A stretch of 64,000 bases of DNA from Clostridium_AD frigoriphilum (lineage in GTDB: Bacteria; Bacillota; Clostridia; Clostridiales; Clostridiaceae), in NCBI RefSeq assembly GCF_036541405.1, contig NZ_JAZHFS010000012.1:62001-126000 (forward strand). The letters are read 5' to 3'. Position numbers and translations under genes: made by a program. A model generated the notes under the pieces. It saw only the letters and a list, made by a program, of their open reading frames with translations. It was not told where the DNA came from and ran no database searches. Below are positions 49,073-59,800 of the stretch, in pieces. The first letter of the stretch is position 1; every line of letters starts with the position of its first letter.

Positions 49073-50752
49073 ATGAGGCTTGAAACAAAAATACTAGAAA
49101 CAGATGTGCTAATAGTTGGTGGAGGCACCGCTGGATGTTATGCAGCATTAACCTTAAGTAAAAAGGAAGATATTAATATTATTGTAGCAGATAAGGCCAA
49201 TATAAAAAGAAGTGGATGTTTAGCGGCAGGTGTTAATGCAATCAATGCATATATTAATGAGGGATATACCCCAGAAGACTTTGTAGATTATGTTAAAAAA
49301 GAAGCAGAAGGAATAGTAAGAGAAGACTTAGTTTATTCTATAGCTAAGAATTTAAATAAGGTTACAAAAAATATGGAGAGTATAGGTCTTACTATTTTAA
49401 AGGACTTGGATGGTAAATATGTAACTCGTGGAAAAAGAAGTATTAAAATTAACGGTGAAAACATAAAACCCCTTCTTGCAAATGAGATTAATTTAAAGAC
49501 AAATATAAATGTTTTAAACAAGGTAAATATAATTGATTATATTATTAAAGATAATATAGTCATTGGTGCTTATGGTTTTCATATAGAAGAAAATACTTTC
49601 TACGTAATATATTCGAAAGCTGTAATTTGTACTACCGGCGGAGCCTCTGGCCTTTATAAACCTAATAATCCTGGCTTTTCTAAACATAAAATGTGGTATT
49701 CACCCTTTAATACTGGGGCAGGTTATGCTATGGGAATAAGAGCTGGAGCTGAAATGACCTCTTTTGAAATGAGATTTATTGCTCTAAGGTGCAAGGATAC
49801 TATAGCGCCAACAGGTACAGTGGCTCAAGGTATTGGTGCAAGGCAAGTTAATGCTAGTGGAGATGAATATGTAAAAAAATATGGCAAACCATTGACGACT
49901 ATAAGATTGTTTGCAACTGTAGAGGAAAATGGTAAAGGCTTAGGCCCTTGTTATTTAAAAACAAAAGGCATTTCGGTTGGAACACAGGAAGAACTTTACA
50001 AGGCATATCTTAATATGGCACCAGCTCAGACTTTAAAGTGGATTGAAGATGGAGTTGGACCTAGCAAGGAGAATCTTGAGATAGAAGGTACAGAACCTTA
50101 TATAGTAGGTGGACATGCGGCTAGTGGATATTGGGTTGATACTAAAAGATCTACAACTATTTCTGGCTTATATGCAGCTGGTGATGTCGCTGGGGGAAGT
50201 CCTAAAAAATACGTTACTGGTTGTTTTGTAGAAGGTGAAATTGCAGCAGATGCTGCAACTGAGTTTATAAAAAACAAGAAAAACAAGCTAATTGATGATA
50301 AAGAAATTTCTGCTAAAGTAAAATTATTAGAAACTTTTCTTGAAAAGAATGATAGCTTATTTTCTATAAATGGTATTGAAGAGGCTATGCAAAAGGTAAT
50401 GGATGAATATGCAGGTGGTATATCTAAAAATTATGTTTTTAATTCTTCTAAGTTACAAATTGCTAGTAAAAAAATAGAAGAACTTTTAGTTCTTTCAAAT
50501 GATTTAAGGGCTAAAGATATGAGAGAATTATTGCAAATATACGAAGTTATTGATAGGCTATATGTCTGCAAAGTTTTAATAGTTCATCTTCTAGCAAGGA
50601 AAGAAACCCGCTGGAAATGTTATGGTGAAAATGCAGACTTCAAGGAAAAAGACGAAAACTTGCTTAAGTATGTAAATACTATATATAAGGAAGGCACGGT
50701 TCAAGTTGTCTTTAGAAACCTAGTAAAGCGAGATGAAGTTTATGAGCATTAA
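49073..50752 (+). CDS. aprA: adenylylsulfate reductase alpha subunit (assimilatory context)
   Basis: The 559-aa flavoprotein of the fumarate reductase/AprA family has the FAD site VLIVGGGTAGCYAA, RSGCLAAGVNAINAY, and GHAASGYWVDTKRSTTISGLYAAGDVAGGSPKKYV. It reduces APS to sulfite and AMP. A ferredoxin-like AprB gene overlaps its end. Genes for the Qmo complex used by sulfate-respiring bacteria are absent and cysDN follow, which points to assimilation rather than respiration. AGGAGG precedes the ATG. Confidence 0.91.
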   Translation: MRLETKILETDVLIVGGGTAGCYAALTLSKKEDINIIVADKANIKRSGCLAAGVNAINAYINEGYTPEDFVDYVKKEAEGIVREDLVYSIAKNLNKVTKNMESIGLTILKDLDGKYVTRGKRSIKINGENIKPLLANEINLKTNINVLNKVNIIDYIIKDNIVIGAYGFHIEENTFYVIYSKAVICTTGGASGLYKPNNPGFSKHKMWYSPFNTGAGYAMGIRAGAEMTSFEMRFIALRCKDTIAPTGTVAQGIGARQVNASGDEYVKKYGKPLTTIRLFATVEENGKGLGPCYLKTKGISVGTQEELYKAYLNMAPAQTLKWIEDGVGPSKENLEIEGTEPYIVGGHAASGYWVDTKRSTTISGLYAAGDVAGGSPKKYVTGCFVEGEIAADAATEFIKNKKNKLIDDKEISAKVKLLETFLEKNDSLFSINGIEEAMQKVMDEYAGGISKNYVFNSSKLQIASKKIEELLVLSNDLRAKDMRELLQIYEVIDRLYVCKVLIVHLLARKETRWKCYGENADFKEKDENLLKYVNTIYKEGTVQVVFRNLVKRDEVYEH

Positions 50753-51056
50753 AATAAATTTACAAAAATGTGTGGGTTGTGGTAAATGCCTTAAGATGTG
50801 TCCGGGAAATCTCATTTTTAAAAATGATAAATCGAAAGCTTTTATAAAATACCCTGAGGAGTGTTGGGGGTGTACTGCCTGTCTTAAAGAATGTCCAGTC
50901 CAGGCTATAAACTACTATCTTGGAGTTGATATTGGTGGCAAAGGAACTTTTTTAAATACTAAAAAAGAAAAAAATCTTCTTCATTGGCACATATTTAAGC
51001 CAAATAAGGACGAGATAATTATTACAACAAATGAAACAGAGGCTAATAAATATTAG
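50742..51056 (+). CDS. aprB: adenylylsulfate reductase beta subunit (two 4Fe-4S clusters)
   Basis: The 104-aa protein has two cluster motifs, CVGCGKCLKMCP and CWGCTACLKECP, followed by a C-terminal tail (GTFLNTKKEKNLLHW) typical of AprB that wraps AprA. It feeds electrons to the flavin of AprA. The ATG at 50742 gives the standard MSIKINLQKC start; an ATG three codons earlier is possible. The gene overlaps the end of aprA by 11 bp, so the subunits are probably translated in a fixed ratio. Confidence 0.9.
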   Translation: MSIKINLQKCVGCGKCLKMCPGNLIFKNDKSKAFIKYPEECWGCTACLKECPVQAINYYLGVDIGGKGTFLNTKKEKNLLHWHIFKPNKDEIIITTNETEANKY

Positions 51057-51068
51057 GGAGGTTAAATT

Positions 51069-51869
51069 ATGGATCATTTAGATGAATTAGAAGCAGAAAG
51101 TATTTTCATATTAAGAGAATCTTATAAAAAACTAGGCAAACTTGGAATGTTATGGTCAATTGGTAAGGATTCAACAGTATTATTGTGGTTATCAAAGAAG
51201 GCGTTTTTCGGACATTCTCCTTTTCCGTTTATTCATGTAGACACAAAACATAAAATCCCTGCGATGATCGAATATAGAGATAAAATTGCTAAAGAGTTTA
51301 ATATTGACCTTATAGTGCATACAAATCAGGAAGCAATCGACGCAGGTATGGGACCAGATAAAGGAAGACTAGTTTGTTGCAAAGCACTAAAAACAGATGG
51401 ACTTCAACAAGTGGTTACAAAATATGAATTTGATGGATTAATTCTTGGAATTAGAAGTGATGAGGAAGGTTCCCGCTCAAAGGAACGAGTATTTAGTGAA
51501 AGAAATAAAGATTCAGAGTGGGATTACACTAATCAAGCACCAGAACTTTGGGATCAATTTAAAACTGATTTTCCAAAAGGAAATCATATAAGGGTTCATC
51601 CAATACTTCATTGGAATGAAATAGATATATGGACTTATATACAAAGAGAAAATATACCACTTATAGATTTATATTTTGCAAAGAACGGCGAGAGATACAG
51701 AAGCCTTGGATGTGCTGAGTGTACAGGTAAGATAAAGTCCAATGCGGTGACGATTGATCAAATAATTGAAGAATTAAAACATACGACTACTGGAGAAAGA
51801 GCAGGTAGAGCTCAAGATCAAGAAGATTCATATGCTATGCAAAAACTTCGTAAAGATGGTTACATGTAA
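51069..51869 (+). CDS. cysD: sulfate adenylyltransferase subunit 2
   Basis: The 266-aa PP-loop-family protein has SIGKDSTVLLWL near residue 31, FIHVDTKHKIPAMIEYRD, LGIRSDEEGSRSKER and GCAECTGKI. With the GTPase CysN it forms APS from sulfate and ATP. It lies 18 bp before cysN and 12 bp after aprB. AGGGAGG precedes the ATG. Confidence 0.96.
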   Translation: MDHLDELEAESIFILRESYKKLGKLGMLWSIGKDSTVLLWLSKKAFFGHSPFPFIHVDTKHKIPAMIEYRDKIAKEFNIDLIVHTNQEAIDAGMGPDKGRLVCCKALKTDGLQQVVTKYEFDGLILGIRSDEEGSRSKERVFSERNKDSEWDYTNQAPELWDQFKTDFPKGNHIRVHPILHWNEIDIWTYIQRENIPLIDLYFAKNGERYRSLGCAECTGKIKSNAVTIDQIIEELKHTTTGERAGRAQDQEDSYAMQKLRKDGYM

Positions 51870-51887
51870 GGGAGGGGTTTATTACTA

Positions 51888-53597
51888 ATGGAAAATACAA
51901 GAGAACAATTAAGAATAGTTGCAGTAGGACATGTAGATCACGGTAAGTCTACAGTAATTGGAAGATTATTGTATGATACAAAATCATTACCAGAAGGTGC
52001 AATTGAAAAAGTTAAAAGAATTGCTAAAGAAACAGGTAAACCTTTTGAATATGCGTATCTATTGGATGCTTTTGAAGAAGAACAAAAACAGGGAATTACA
52101 ATAGATACAACATCACTTCAATTTCATACAGATAAACGGGATTACGTAATTATAGATGCACCAGGGCATATAGAATTTCTTAAAAATATGATTACAGGTG
52201 CAGCTAGTGCTGAAGCTGCGCTACTTATAATAGACGCTAAAGAGGGAATACAAGAACAATCTAAAAGACATGGTTATATATTATCACTACTTGGTATAAA
52301 GCAGGTGTGCGTTGTAGTTAATAAAATGGATCTTATAGATTATAGCCAGGAAAAATTTAATGTCATAAAAAATGAAATGAACGCTTTTCTAAAAAAATTA
52401 AATGTACATCCAATGAGTTATATTCCTATTTCAGCATTTTACGGTGAAAATTTAACTTCAAAATCAGAAAAATTATCTTGGTACAAAGGAGAAACTGTTC
52501 TTGAAGCATTAGATTTATTTACTCAGGAAGAAGGATTAGACGCAAAACCACTAAGATTCCCAATTCAAGATGTATATAAATTTGATAATAGAAGAATAAT
52601 TGCAGGTAGAATAGAAGCAGGTACGCTTAAGGTTGGTGATGAAATTCTTATTTCTCCTTCAAATAGGACTACAAAAGTTAAAAGTATAGAAGCCTTTGTA
52701 GAAAAAGATAGGGTAAGTACAGTAAGCGCAGGAATGTCAGTTGGAATTACTTTTGAAGATGAGTTTTTCAATAAAAGGGGAGAAATAATTTCACACATTG
52801 ATAATGCTCCTGTGATTGCTGATCTTTTTACTACTAATATATTTTGGATGGGAAAAAATAGTTTAGTAAAAGGCAGAAAATATAAGATAAAACTTGTAAC
52901 TCAAGAAGTAGAATGTGAAATTGTAGCTTTTAATAAAGTCATAGATGCAAGTACTATAGGAACTTATGAAAATGCAACTGAGGCAAAAACTAATGATGTA
53001 GCTGAAGTTACTATAAGGACAAAAGAAAAAATATGTTTTGACAAATTTGCAGATAACCAAAATACAGGTAGATTTGTAATAGTAGATGGTTATGATGTAA
53101 GTGGTGGTGGAATTATTTCAGGGGTAGCAGAGTCTACGAGTGTCATAGAAACTACCTTTAGTAAAGATAAACTTAAACTTACTATTAATTGTTTTGATGA
53201 ATATTATTTTGATATTAAAGCACTAGCAATAAAAAAGGAATTGATAAAGGCTACCCAATATAAAATTGGAGATAATGTACCTTTTCTTGGATCAAGTTAT
53301 GAATACACAAAAGATTTTGATGTAATTGCATTAAATGCCGGTCTTGCCAGTAAAATAAGAAATGGTAAGTTAATAGATGTTATACCAGTAGAAAATTACT
53401 CATATGAATCTATAGTTATTATAAATGAAAAAGGATTTGGTATTAAACTAACATCACAAAAGGACTTAGTATCATATAAGAATGAATATAATAAAGTTAT
53501 GAATGAGAAGTTTGCAAACAAATGGTTAGAGTTTACTAAATATAGAACAATAAGATTTAGTGATAGTGTAGATGAAACATTAGAATATTCAATTTAA
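51888..53597 (+). CDS. cysN: sulfate adenylyltransferase subunit 1 (GTPase)
   Basis: The 569-aa elongation-factor-like GTPase has GHVDHGKST, DAPGH and NKMD, and switch region EEEQKQGITIDTT. It couples GTP hydrolysis to APS formation by CysD. It is not fused to CysC, which is a separate gene in this operon. The C-terminal part (after about residue 420) extends beyond the beta-barrel domains and I do not recognise a further domain. GGGAGGGG precedes the ATG. Confidence 0.95.
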   Translation: MENTREQLRIVAVGHVDHGKSTVIGRLLYDTKSLPEGAIEKVKRIAKETGKPFEYAYLLDAFEEEQKQGITIDTTSLQFHTDKRDYVIIDAPGHIEFLKNMITGAASAEAALLIIDAKEGIQEQSKRHGYILSLLGIKQVCVVVNKMDLIDYSQEKFNVIKNEMNAFLKKLNVHPMSYIPISAFYGENLTSKSEKLSWYKGETVLEALDLFTQEEGLDAKPLRFPIQDVYKFDNRRIIAGRIEAGTLKVGDEILISPSNRTTKVKSIEAFVEKDRVSTVSAGMSVGITFEDEFFNKRGEIISHIDNAPVIADLFTTNIFWMGKNSLVKGRKYKIKLVTQEVECEIVAFNKVIDASTIGTYENATEAKTNDVAEVTIRTKEKICFDKFADNQNTGRFVIVDGYDVSGGGIISGVAESTSVIETTFSKDKLKLTINCFDEYYFDIKALAIKKELIKATQYKIGDNVPFLGSSYEYTKDFDVIALNAGLASKIRNGKLIDVIPVENYSYESIVIINEKGFGIKLTSQKDLVSYKNEYNKVMNEKFANKWLEFTKYRTIRFSDSVDETLEYSI

Positions 53598-53630
53598 AGT
53601 AAATATGAGATTTAACTGAATGAAAAATTG

Positions 53631-53677
53631 AAAGAGCCAATTGTGATGATTAGTAGTCACCTTGATTGGTTCTTTTG
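53631..53677 (+). terminator. terminator of the sulfate operon
   Basis: AAGAGCCAAT / ATTGGTTCTT with inner GTGA / TCAC and a T-rich tail. Confidence 0.75.
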
Positions 53678-53754
53678 TTATGGAGAAAATAATTTCATTA
53701 GAGCAATTAATGGGATTAGCTTCTATATTTTAAAGTTTTATGATCTAATTGATT

Positions 53755-53783
53755 TTGCAAAATTAAGATGCTTTTGATACAAT
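53755..53783 (+). promoter_or_regulatory. promoter of the ABC-class ATPase gene
   Basis: TTGCAA (53755-53760), 17 bp, TACAAT (53778-53783). Confidence 0.65.
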
Positions 53784-53857
53784 AAATAGAGTTATCTATT
53801 TTTAATATAAGAATTATATAATTAATTTAATTTATAAGCAATAAAGTAATAAGACAT

Positions 53858-53897
53858 AAAGCTACTAAACAAACACACGCAGTTTAGTAGCTTTTTT
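53858..53897 (+). terminator. leader terminator upstream of the ABC-class ATPase gene
   Basis: AAAGCTACTAAAC and GTTTAGTAGCTTT form an exact 13-bp stem with T6. It lies between the promoter (53755-53783) and the gene start, so it may attenuate transcription. No known aptamer is visible in the 70 nt before it. Confidence 0.7.
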
Positions 53898-53938
53898 AAA
53901 TTATAAAAAATGGTTTATGTAAAATAAAGGAGAGTTAT

Positions 53939-55639
53939 ATGAAAAGTTCGCAAGTTTTGAAAATGGAAATAGATAAAATGGATGGGAAAAGCTATAGATT
54001 ATATAAAAATTTAGAGGGAGAATATGATTTTGAAAGTTTTGTGCTTTGTATAGATCATGTTCAAGGAGATCCTTTTGCATCACCATCAAGAATTAGAGTA
54101 ATAGTGGATCAGAATATTTCTAAATTTCCAAAAGAAATTTTTGATAATAAAATTAAGAATATTGCAGTAGCCGATTTTTTAACAAGAGAATTTCATTATA
54201 ATATAAATAAATATTCACAGAAGGTTTTTGGGTCTGGAAAAAGTGGATTAATAGCAATAAGTAAATGTCCACAGGAAATATTAGATAGAACTTCAATAAT
54301 TATAGATGAAAATAAAATAGAAGCTAGATTTTATGTTGGATTTCCAGCAAGAGGGAGAAGTGTACTAGCAAGAGAACTTGAAAAAATTTTATATGATGTT
54401 ATACCAAATATTGTTGAAAAAACTTTAATATATAAAAACATAGATAGTGAAAAATTAACAAGTAGAGTAACCCTTGTAGAAGATCAAGAACATATAAGAA
54501 GGTCGCTCACAAGTAGAGGGCTAGTTGCATTTGTGGCTAATGGATCAATATTACCTAGAGAGAGTGGAGTCTCTACAAAAGCACTAAAAGGGGGTATAGC
54601 ATTTGCATCACCAAAGGACCTAGAAGTAGAATTTAATACAAAGAGCCATGGTAAAATTCGTGGCATGGGAATTAAGGACGGTATAACACTTATAGTAGGT
54701 GGAGGATATCATGGTAAATCTACATTATTAAAGGCTTTAGAGCTTGGAGTTTATAATCATATTGAAGGTGATGGTAGAGAACTTGTTATAACAGATGAAT
54801 CAGCCTTAAAGGTGAGAGCAGAAGACAGCAGATGTATAACTAAAACGAATATATCTCTATTTATTAGTAAACTACCTAACGGTAAAGATACAATAGAATT
54901 TTCGACAGAAAACGCAAGTGGAAGTACATCACAAGCGGCGAATATCATAGAGGGAATAGAAAGTGGAGCAAAGGTACTATTAATAGATGAGGATACCTCA
55001 GCCACCAATTTTATGATGAGAGATGACTTAATGCAAAAATTAGTTTCCAAGGAAAAGGAACCAATCACACCATTTATAGAAATAGTGAGACCTTTGCATA
55101 AGCAAAATGGTATTTCAACGATAATGGTAGTAGGAAGTTCAGTAGAGTTTTTTGATGTAGCAGACAGCGTAATTCAATTGGACAACTATGAAGCAAAGGA
55201 TGTTACAAAAGAGGCTAAAAAGTTAAGTCGTGGTAATATAATGCAAAGAATTATTGATAGAGATCTAAAAACAAATGTTATTTTTAATAGAGTAGTCAAA
55301 GCTGGAACTATAACACAAGGGGATAAAGGTATTAAGATGAAAACAATAGGGCTAAGTGTTTTAAGTATAAATCGCGAGGATATAGATTTAAGGGCTGTGG
55401 AACAAATAGTTGACAGTGAACAAGTAAATGCTATTGGAAGTATTATGAAATGGTCAGAAGTAAGTCTTATGAATAAGGGTTTGAATTTTGGTGACATGGT
55501 CGATAATATAATTTGCCAAATAGATAGAGATGGGTTAATATCCATGGATAGATTAAAAGGTGGAAGCGGTAGTTTAGCAATGCCTAGAAAGCAAGAAATA
55601 ATGGCGACCTATAATAGATATAGAAAGCTCAAAATATAA
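53939..55639 (+). CDS. predicted ATPase of the ABC class (ABC_ATPase family), function unknown
   Basis: The 566-aa soluble protein fits the ABC_ATPase family: GDPFASPSRIRV near residue 42, SVLARELEKIL, and an ATPase core with Walker A GGGYHGKST near 261, a signature-like ENASGSTSQAANI and Walker B VLLIDEDTSATNFM. A long C-terminal region ends RLKGGSGSLAMPRKQEI. No membrane partner is encoded nearby. The family is widespread in Firmicutes but its task is not known. AAAGGAGAG precedes the ATG; a threonine aldolase gene follows at 59 bp. Confidence 0.85.
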   Translation: MKSSQVLKMEIDKMDGKSYRLYKNLEGEYDFESFVLCIDHVQGDPFASPSRIRVIVDQNISKFPKEIFDNKIKNIAVADFLTREFHYNINKYSQKVFGSGKSGLIAISKCPQEILDRTSIIIDENKIEARFYVGFPARGRSVLARELEKILYDVIPNIVEKTLIYKNIDSEKLTSRVTLVEDQEHIRRSLTSRGLVAFVANGSILPRESGVSTKALKGGIAFASPKDLEVEFNTKSHGKIRGMGIKDGITLIVGGGYHGKSTLLKALELGVYNHIEGDGRELVITDESALKVRAEDSRCITKTNISLFISKLPNGKDTIEFSTENASGSTSQAANIIEGIESGAKVLLIDEDTSATNFMMRDDLMQKLVSKEKEPITPFIEIVRPLHKQNGISTIMVVGSSVEFFDVADSVIQLDNYEAKDVTKEAKKLSRGNIMQRIIDRDLKTNVIFNRVVKAGTITQGDKGIKMKTIGLSVLSINREDIDLRAVEQIVDSEQVNAIGSIMKWSEVSLMNKGLNFGDMVDNIICQIDRDGLISMDRLKGGSGSLAMPRKQEIMATYNRYRKLKI

Positions 55640-55698
55640 AAAGTTACAACAAAAACATAAAGTTAAAATAAACCAATGATGTAGAGAGGGGAAAATAA

Positions 55699-56727
55699 AT
55701 GTATAGTTTTAAAAATGATTATAGTGAAGGCGCTCATCCAAATATACTGAAAGTATTAATGGAATCAAATATGGAGCAAACAGATGGATATGGAGAAGAT
55801 AAATACTCAATAGGTGCTATTAAATTATTAAAGGATAAAATAAAGTGTAATGATGTTGATATCCATATGCTTTGTGGTGGAACTCAAACAAACCTTACGG
55901 CCATTTCAGCTTTTTTAAGACCGCATGAGGCTGTCATATCAGCAAATACAGGACATGTATTAGTTCATGAAACTGGAGCAATAGAGGCAACTGGTCATAA
56001 AGTTATTTCTATAAAAGTAGAGGATGGAAAACTTAAACCTACTCATATACAAATGGTTATAGATGAACATACGGATGAGCACATGGTAAAGCCTAAGATG
56101 GTTTACATATCAAATCCAACAGAAATAGGTACTATATATAAGAAAAAAGAATTAGAAGAGTTATATGGATATTGCACAAAAAGTAATATAATTTTGTATA
56201 TTGATGGAGCAAGGCTTGGATCCGCTTTATGTTCAAAAGAAAATGATATAGAAATTTCAGACTTGCCAAAACTAGCTGATGTTTTTTATATAGGTGGAAC
56301 TAAAAACGGTGCATTACTGGGTGAGGCCATTGTTATTTGCAAAGAGGGCCTTAAAGAGGATTTTAGATATCATATTAAGCAAAAGGGTGGATTACTTGCA
56401 AAAGGCAGGTTAATAGGTATACAGTTTTTGGAGCTATTTAAAAATGATCTTTATTTTAATTTAGCGAGACATGCTAATTTTATGGCGGAAAAATTAAAAT
56501 TAGGAATTAAAGAGTGTGGATATAAATTTTTAATAAATTCATCAACAAATCAAATATTCCCAATATTGCCTAATAAAACAATTGAGAAACTTCAAGAAAA
56601 TTATTTGTTTTTTGTATGGCAAAAAATTGATGAGGATAATTCTGCAGTGCGTTTAGTAACATCTTGGGCAACTAAAGACGAGTCTGTTAAGTCATTTATA
56701 GATGATTTAAAACTAATTAGCAAATAA
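55699..56727 (+). CDS. ltaE: low-specificity L-threonine aldolase
   Basis: This 342-aa PLP enzyme of the beta-eliminating lyase/threonine aldolase fold has SEGAHPNILKVL, GGTQTNLTAI, HETGAIEATGHK, YIDGARLGSAL and the PLP lysine in IGGTKNG. It splits threonine or allo-threonine to glycine and acetaldehyde. AGAGGGG precedes the ATG. Its proximity to the ABC-class ATPase suggests possible co-transcription, with no obvious functional link. Confidence 0.91.
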   Translation: MYSFKNDYSEGAHPNILKVLMESNMEQTDGYGEDKYSIGAIKLLKDKIKCNDVDIHMLCGGTQTNLTAISAFLRPHEAVISANTGHVLVHETGAIEATGHKVISIKVEDGKLKPTHIQMVIDEHTDEHMVKPKMVYISNPTEIGTIYKKKELEELYGYCTKSNIILYIDGARLGSALCSKENDIEISDLPKLADVFYIGGTKNGALLGEAIVICKEGLKEDFRYHIKQKGGLLAKGRLIGIQFLELFKNDLYFNLARHANFMAEKLKLGIKECGYKFLINSSTNQIFPILPNKTIEKLQENYLFFVWQKIDEDNSAVRLVTSWATKDESVKSFIDDLKLISK

Positions 56728-56897
56728 GAAAATAGATGATAAATTCAGTTTTACTAGCATAGATTATTGTAGAATACTATTAGTTTATTGCAATATCGAA
56801 CTTATTTTATTGCATTTTAGGTGAAAATCATGTATTCTAGTTAATAATGATTAATGAATAATTAAATGGACAAAAGGCTATATAGGGGGTAATGAAA

Positions 56898-59800
56898 GTG
56901 AGAAAGTTTAAAAGAGTACTAGTAGCAAATAGAGGTGAAATTGCAATAAGAATTTTTAGAGCTTGTAATGAGCTTGGAATTCGTACGGTTGCAATTTACT
57001 CTAATGAGGATAAATATTCTCTATTCAAAACTAAGGCAGATGAGGCATATCTAATTGGAAAAAACAGAAGTCCTGTTGAGGCATATTTAAACATCGAGGA
57101 AATAATAAGTATTGCGCTTAAAAAAGGTGTAGATGCTATTCATCCAGGGTATGGTTTTTTATCAGAGAATCCTGAATTTGCAATAAAATGTGCTAAAGCA
57201 GGTATTGAATTTATTGGACCAACTGCGGAGATGATGGATAGTCTTGGAGATAAAATCAAATCTAAGATTGTGGCAAATGCGGTAGGAGTGCCCACTATAC
57301 CTGGAGATAAAAAAGAAGTTGATACAGTTTATGAGGCAAAGGAACTTGCAGAAAAATGTGGATATCCTGTTATGCTAAAAGCAGTCGCCGGTGGTGGTGG
57401 ACGAGGCATGAGAATTGTACGCGATGCGAGTGAATTAGAAGCCTCTTATATTAGTGCTAAAAGTGAAGCAAAAAAAGCTTTTGGTGTAGACCACCTTTAT
57501 GTAGAAAAATATCTTGAAAAATCTAAACATATAGAAGTTCAGGTTCTTGGAGACAAGTTCGGAAATATTGTTCATTTACATGAGCGTGATTGTTCCATCC
57601 AAAGAAGGCATCAAAAGGTTGTAGAATATACTCCTGCATTTTCAATATCACAGGAAAAAAGAGATGAAATTTGTAATGATGCATTAAAAATTGCTAAATC
57701 AGTAAATTATAGAAGTGCCGGTACATTGGAGTTCTTAGTAGACACTAAGGGAAATCATTATTTTATAGAAATGAACCCTAGAATTCAAGTTGAGCATACC
57801 GTTACAGAAATGGTAACAGGTATTGATATAGTTCAAAGTCAGATACTTATAGCAGAAGATTATGCTTTAAATTCACCTGAAATAGGGATTAAATCACAAG
57901 AGGATGTACAAGTTAATGGATTTTCTATTCAGTGTCGTATAACTACAGAGGATCCTTCTAATAATTTTGCGCCAGACACAGGTAAAATAGAAGAATACAG
58001 AACTGGTTCTGGTTTTGGAATAAGACTAGATGGAGGTAATGGATTCGCTGGAGCTATAATTAGTCCTTATTATGATAGTTTACTCGTAAAAAACATATCA
58101 TGGTCTAGAACTTTTAAAGATGCCATAAAGAAGTCTATTAGAGCTGTAGAGGAAACTAGAATTACAGGAGTAAAGACTAATATAGGTTTTTTAATTAATG
58201 TATTAAATCATCCTACTTTCCTTAAAGGCGAATGTAATACAAATTTTATTGAAGAAAATCCTGAACTTATATCTATTACACCTCAGGCAGATGAAGAAAG
58301 TAGAGTACTTAAATTTATTGGTGAAAAAATGGTTAATGAGAACAATGGTATTAAAAAACTTTATGATGTACCAGTAGTTCCAAAAATAATAATGCCAAAT
58401 GAACTTAGTGGAACAAAACAAATATTAGATCTTCATGGGACAGAAGGACTTTTAAAATGGATTAAAGGACAAAATAAATTGTTATTGACTGATACAACAA
58501 TGAGAGATGCTCAACAATCATTAATGGCAACTAGAGTGAGAACAAAGGACATGTTAAAGATAGCAACCGCTACCTCTGTTTATGGAACTGATTTGTTTTC
58601 TCTTGAAATGTGGGGAGGAGCTACTTTTGATGTTGCATATAGATATTTGAATGAATCTCCCTGGGAGAGATTAACACAACTTAGAAAGAAAATTCCTAAT
58701 GTACTTTTTCAGATGCTTATACGTGGAGCGAATGCAGTAGGTTATAAGAATTATCCTGATAATATAGTTCGCGAATTTATTAAAGAATCAGCGAGCAGTG
58801 GTGTTGATGTATTTAGAATATTTGATTCACTAAATTGGCTTAAAGGAATGGAAACTTCAATAGATGAGGTTCTTAAAAGTGATAAGGTTGCAGAAGCTTG
58901 TATTTGTTATACAGGTGATATATTAAATGATAAAAAAAATAAATATAATTTGGATTATTATATAAAACTTGCAAAGGAAATTGAAAAAACAGGAGCTCAT
59001 ATATTAGGTATAAAAGATATGTCAGCACTTCTTAAACCTCATGCTGCATTTAAGCTAATTAATGCCTTAAAGCAAGAGGTAGGAATGCCTATTCATCTTC
59101 ATACTCATGATACTACAGGAAATGGTGTTGCTACAGTTTTAATGGCAGCTCAAGCAGGTGTTGATATTGTAGATACAGCATTTAACAGTATGTCAGGTCT
59201 TACTAGTCAGCCAGCTCTAAACTCAGTTGTTGCAGCACTTAAAAATACTGACAGAGATACTGGAATAGACCTTAAAGGGATTCAGGGGATTTCAGATTAT
59301 TGGGATGCTGTAAGACCAGTTTATGACCAATTTAAATCAGATTTGAATTCTGGTTCAGCTGAAATTTATAGATATGAAATCCCAGGAGGTCAATACTCTA
59401 ACCTTAAACCACAAGTAGAGAGTTTCGGTTTAGGGCATAAATTTAATGAAATTAAAGAAACATATAAAGTTGTAAATGATATGGTAGGGGATATTGTAAA
59501 GGTAACTCCATCTTCTAAGATGGTTGGAGATTTTGCAATATTTATGGTCCAAAATGACCTTACACCAGAAAATATATATGAAAAAGCAATTAAAATGTCC
59601 TTCCCAGATTCTGTTGTATCATACTTTAAAGGAATGATGGGTCAACCAATGGGAGGATTTCCAGAGAAACTTCAGAAATTAGTTTTAAAGGGTGAAGATC
59701 CAATTACAGGTAGACCAGGTGAATTATTGCCAGATGAAGATTTTGATATGGTGGAGAAACACTTAATAGAAAAATTTAATATAACTCCAACTAAAAAAGA

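Noticed and set aside
49073..51056. Dissimilatory sulfate reduction genes
   Set aside because: AprAB is present but no dsrAB or qmo is seen. cysDN, cysC and an assimilatory-type sulfite reductase point to assimilation.
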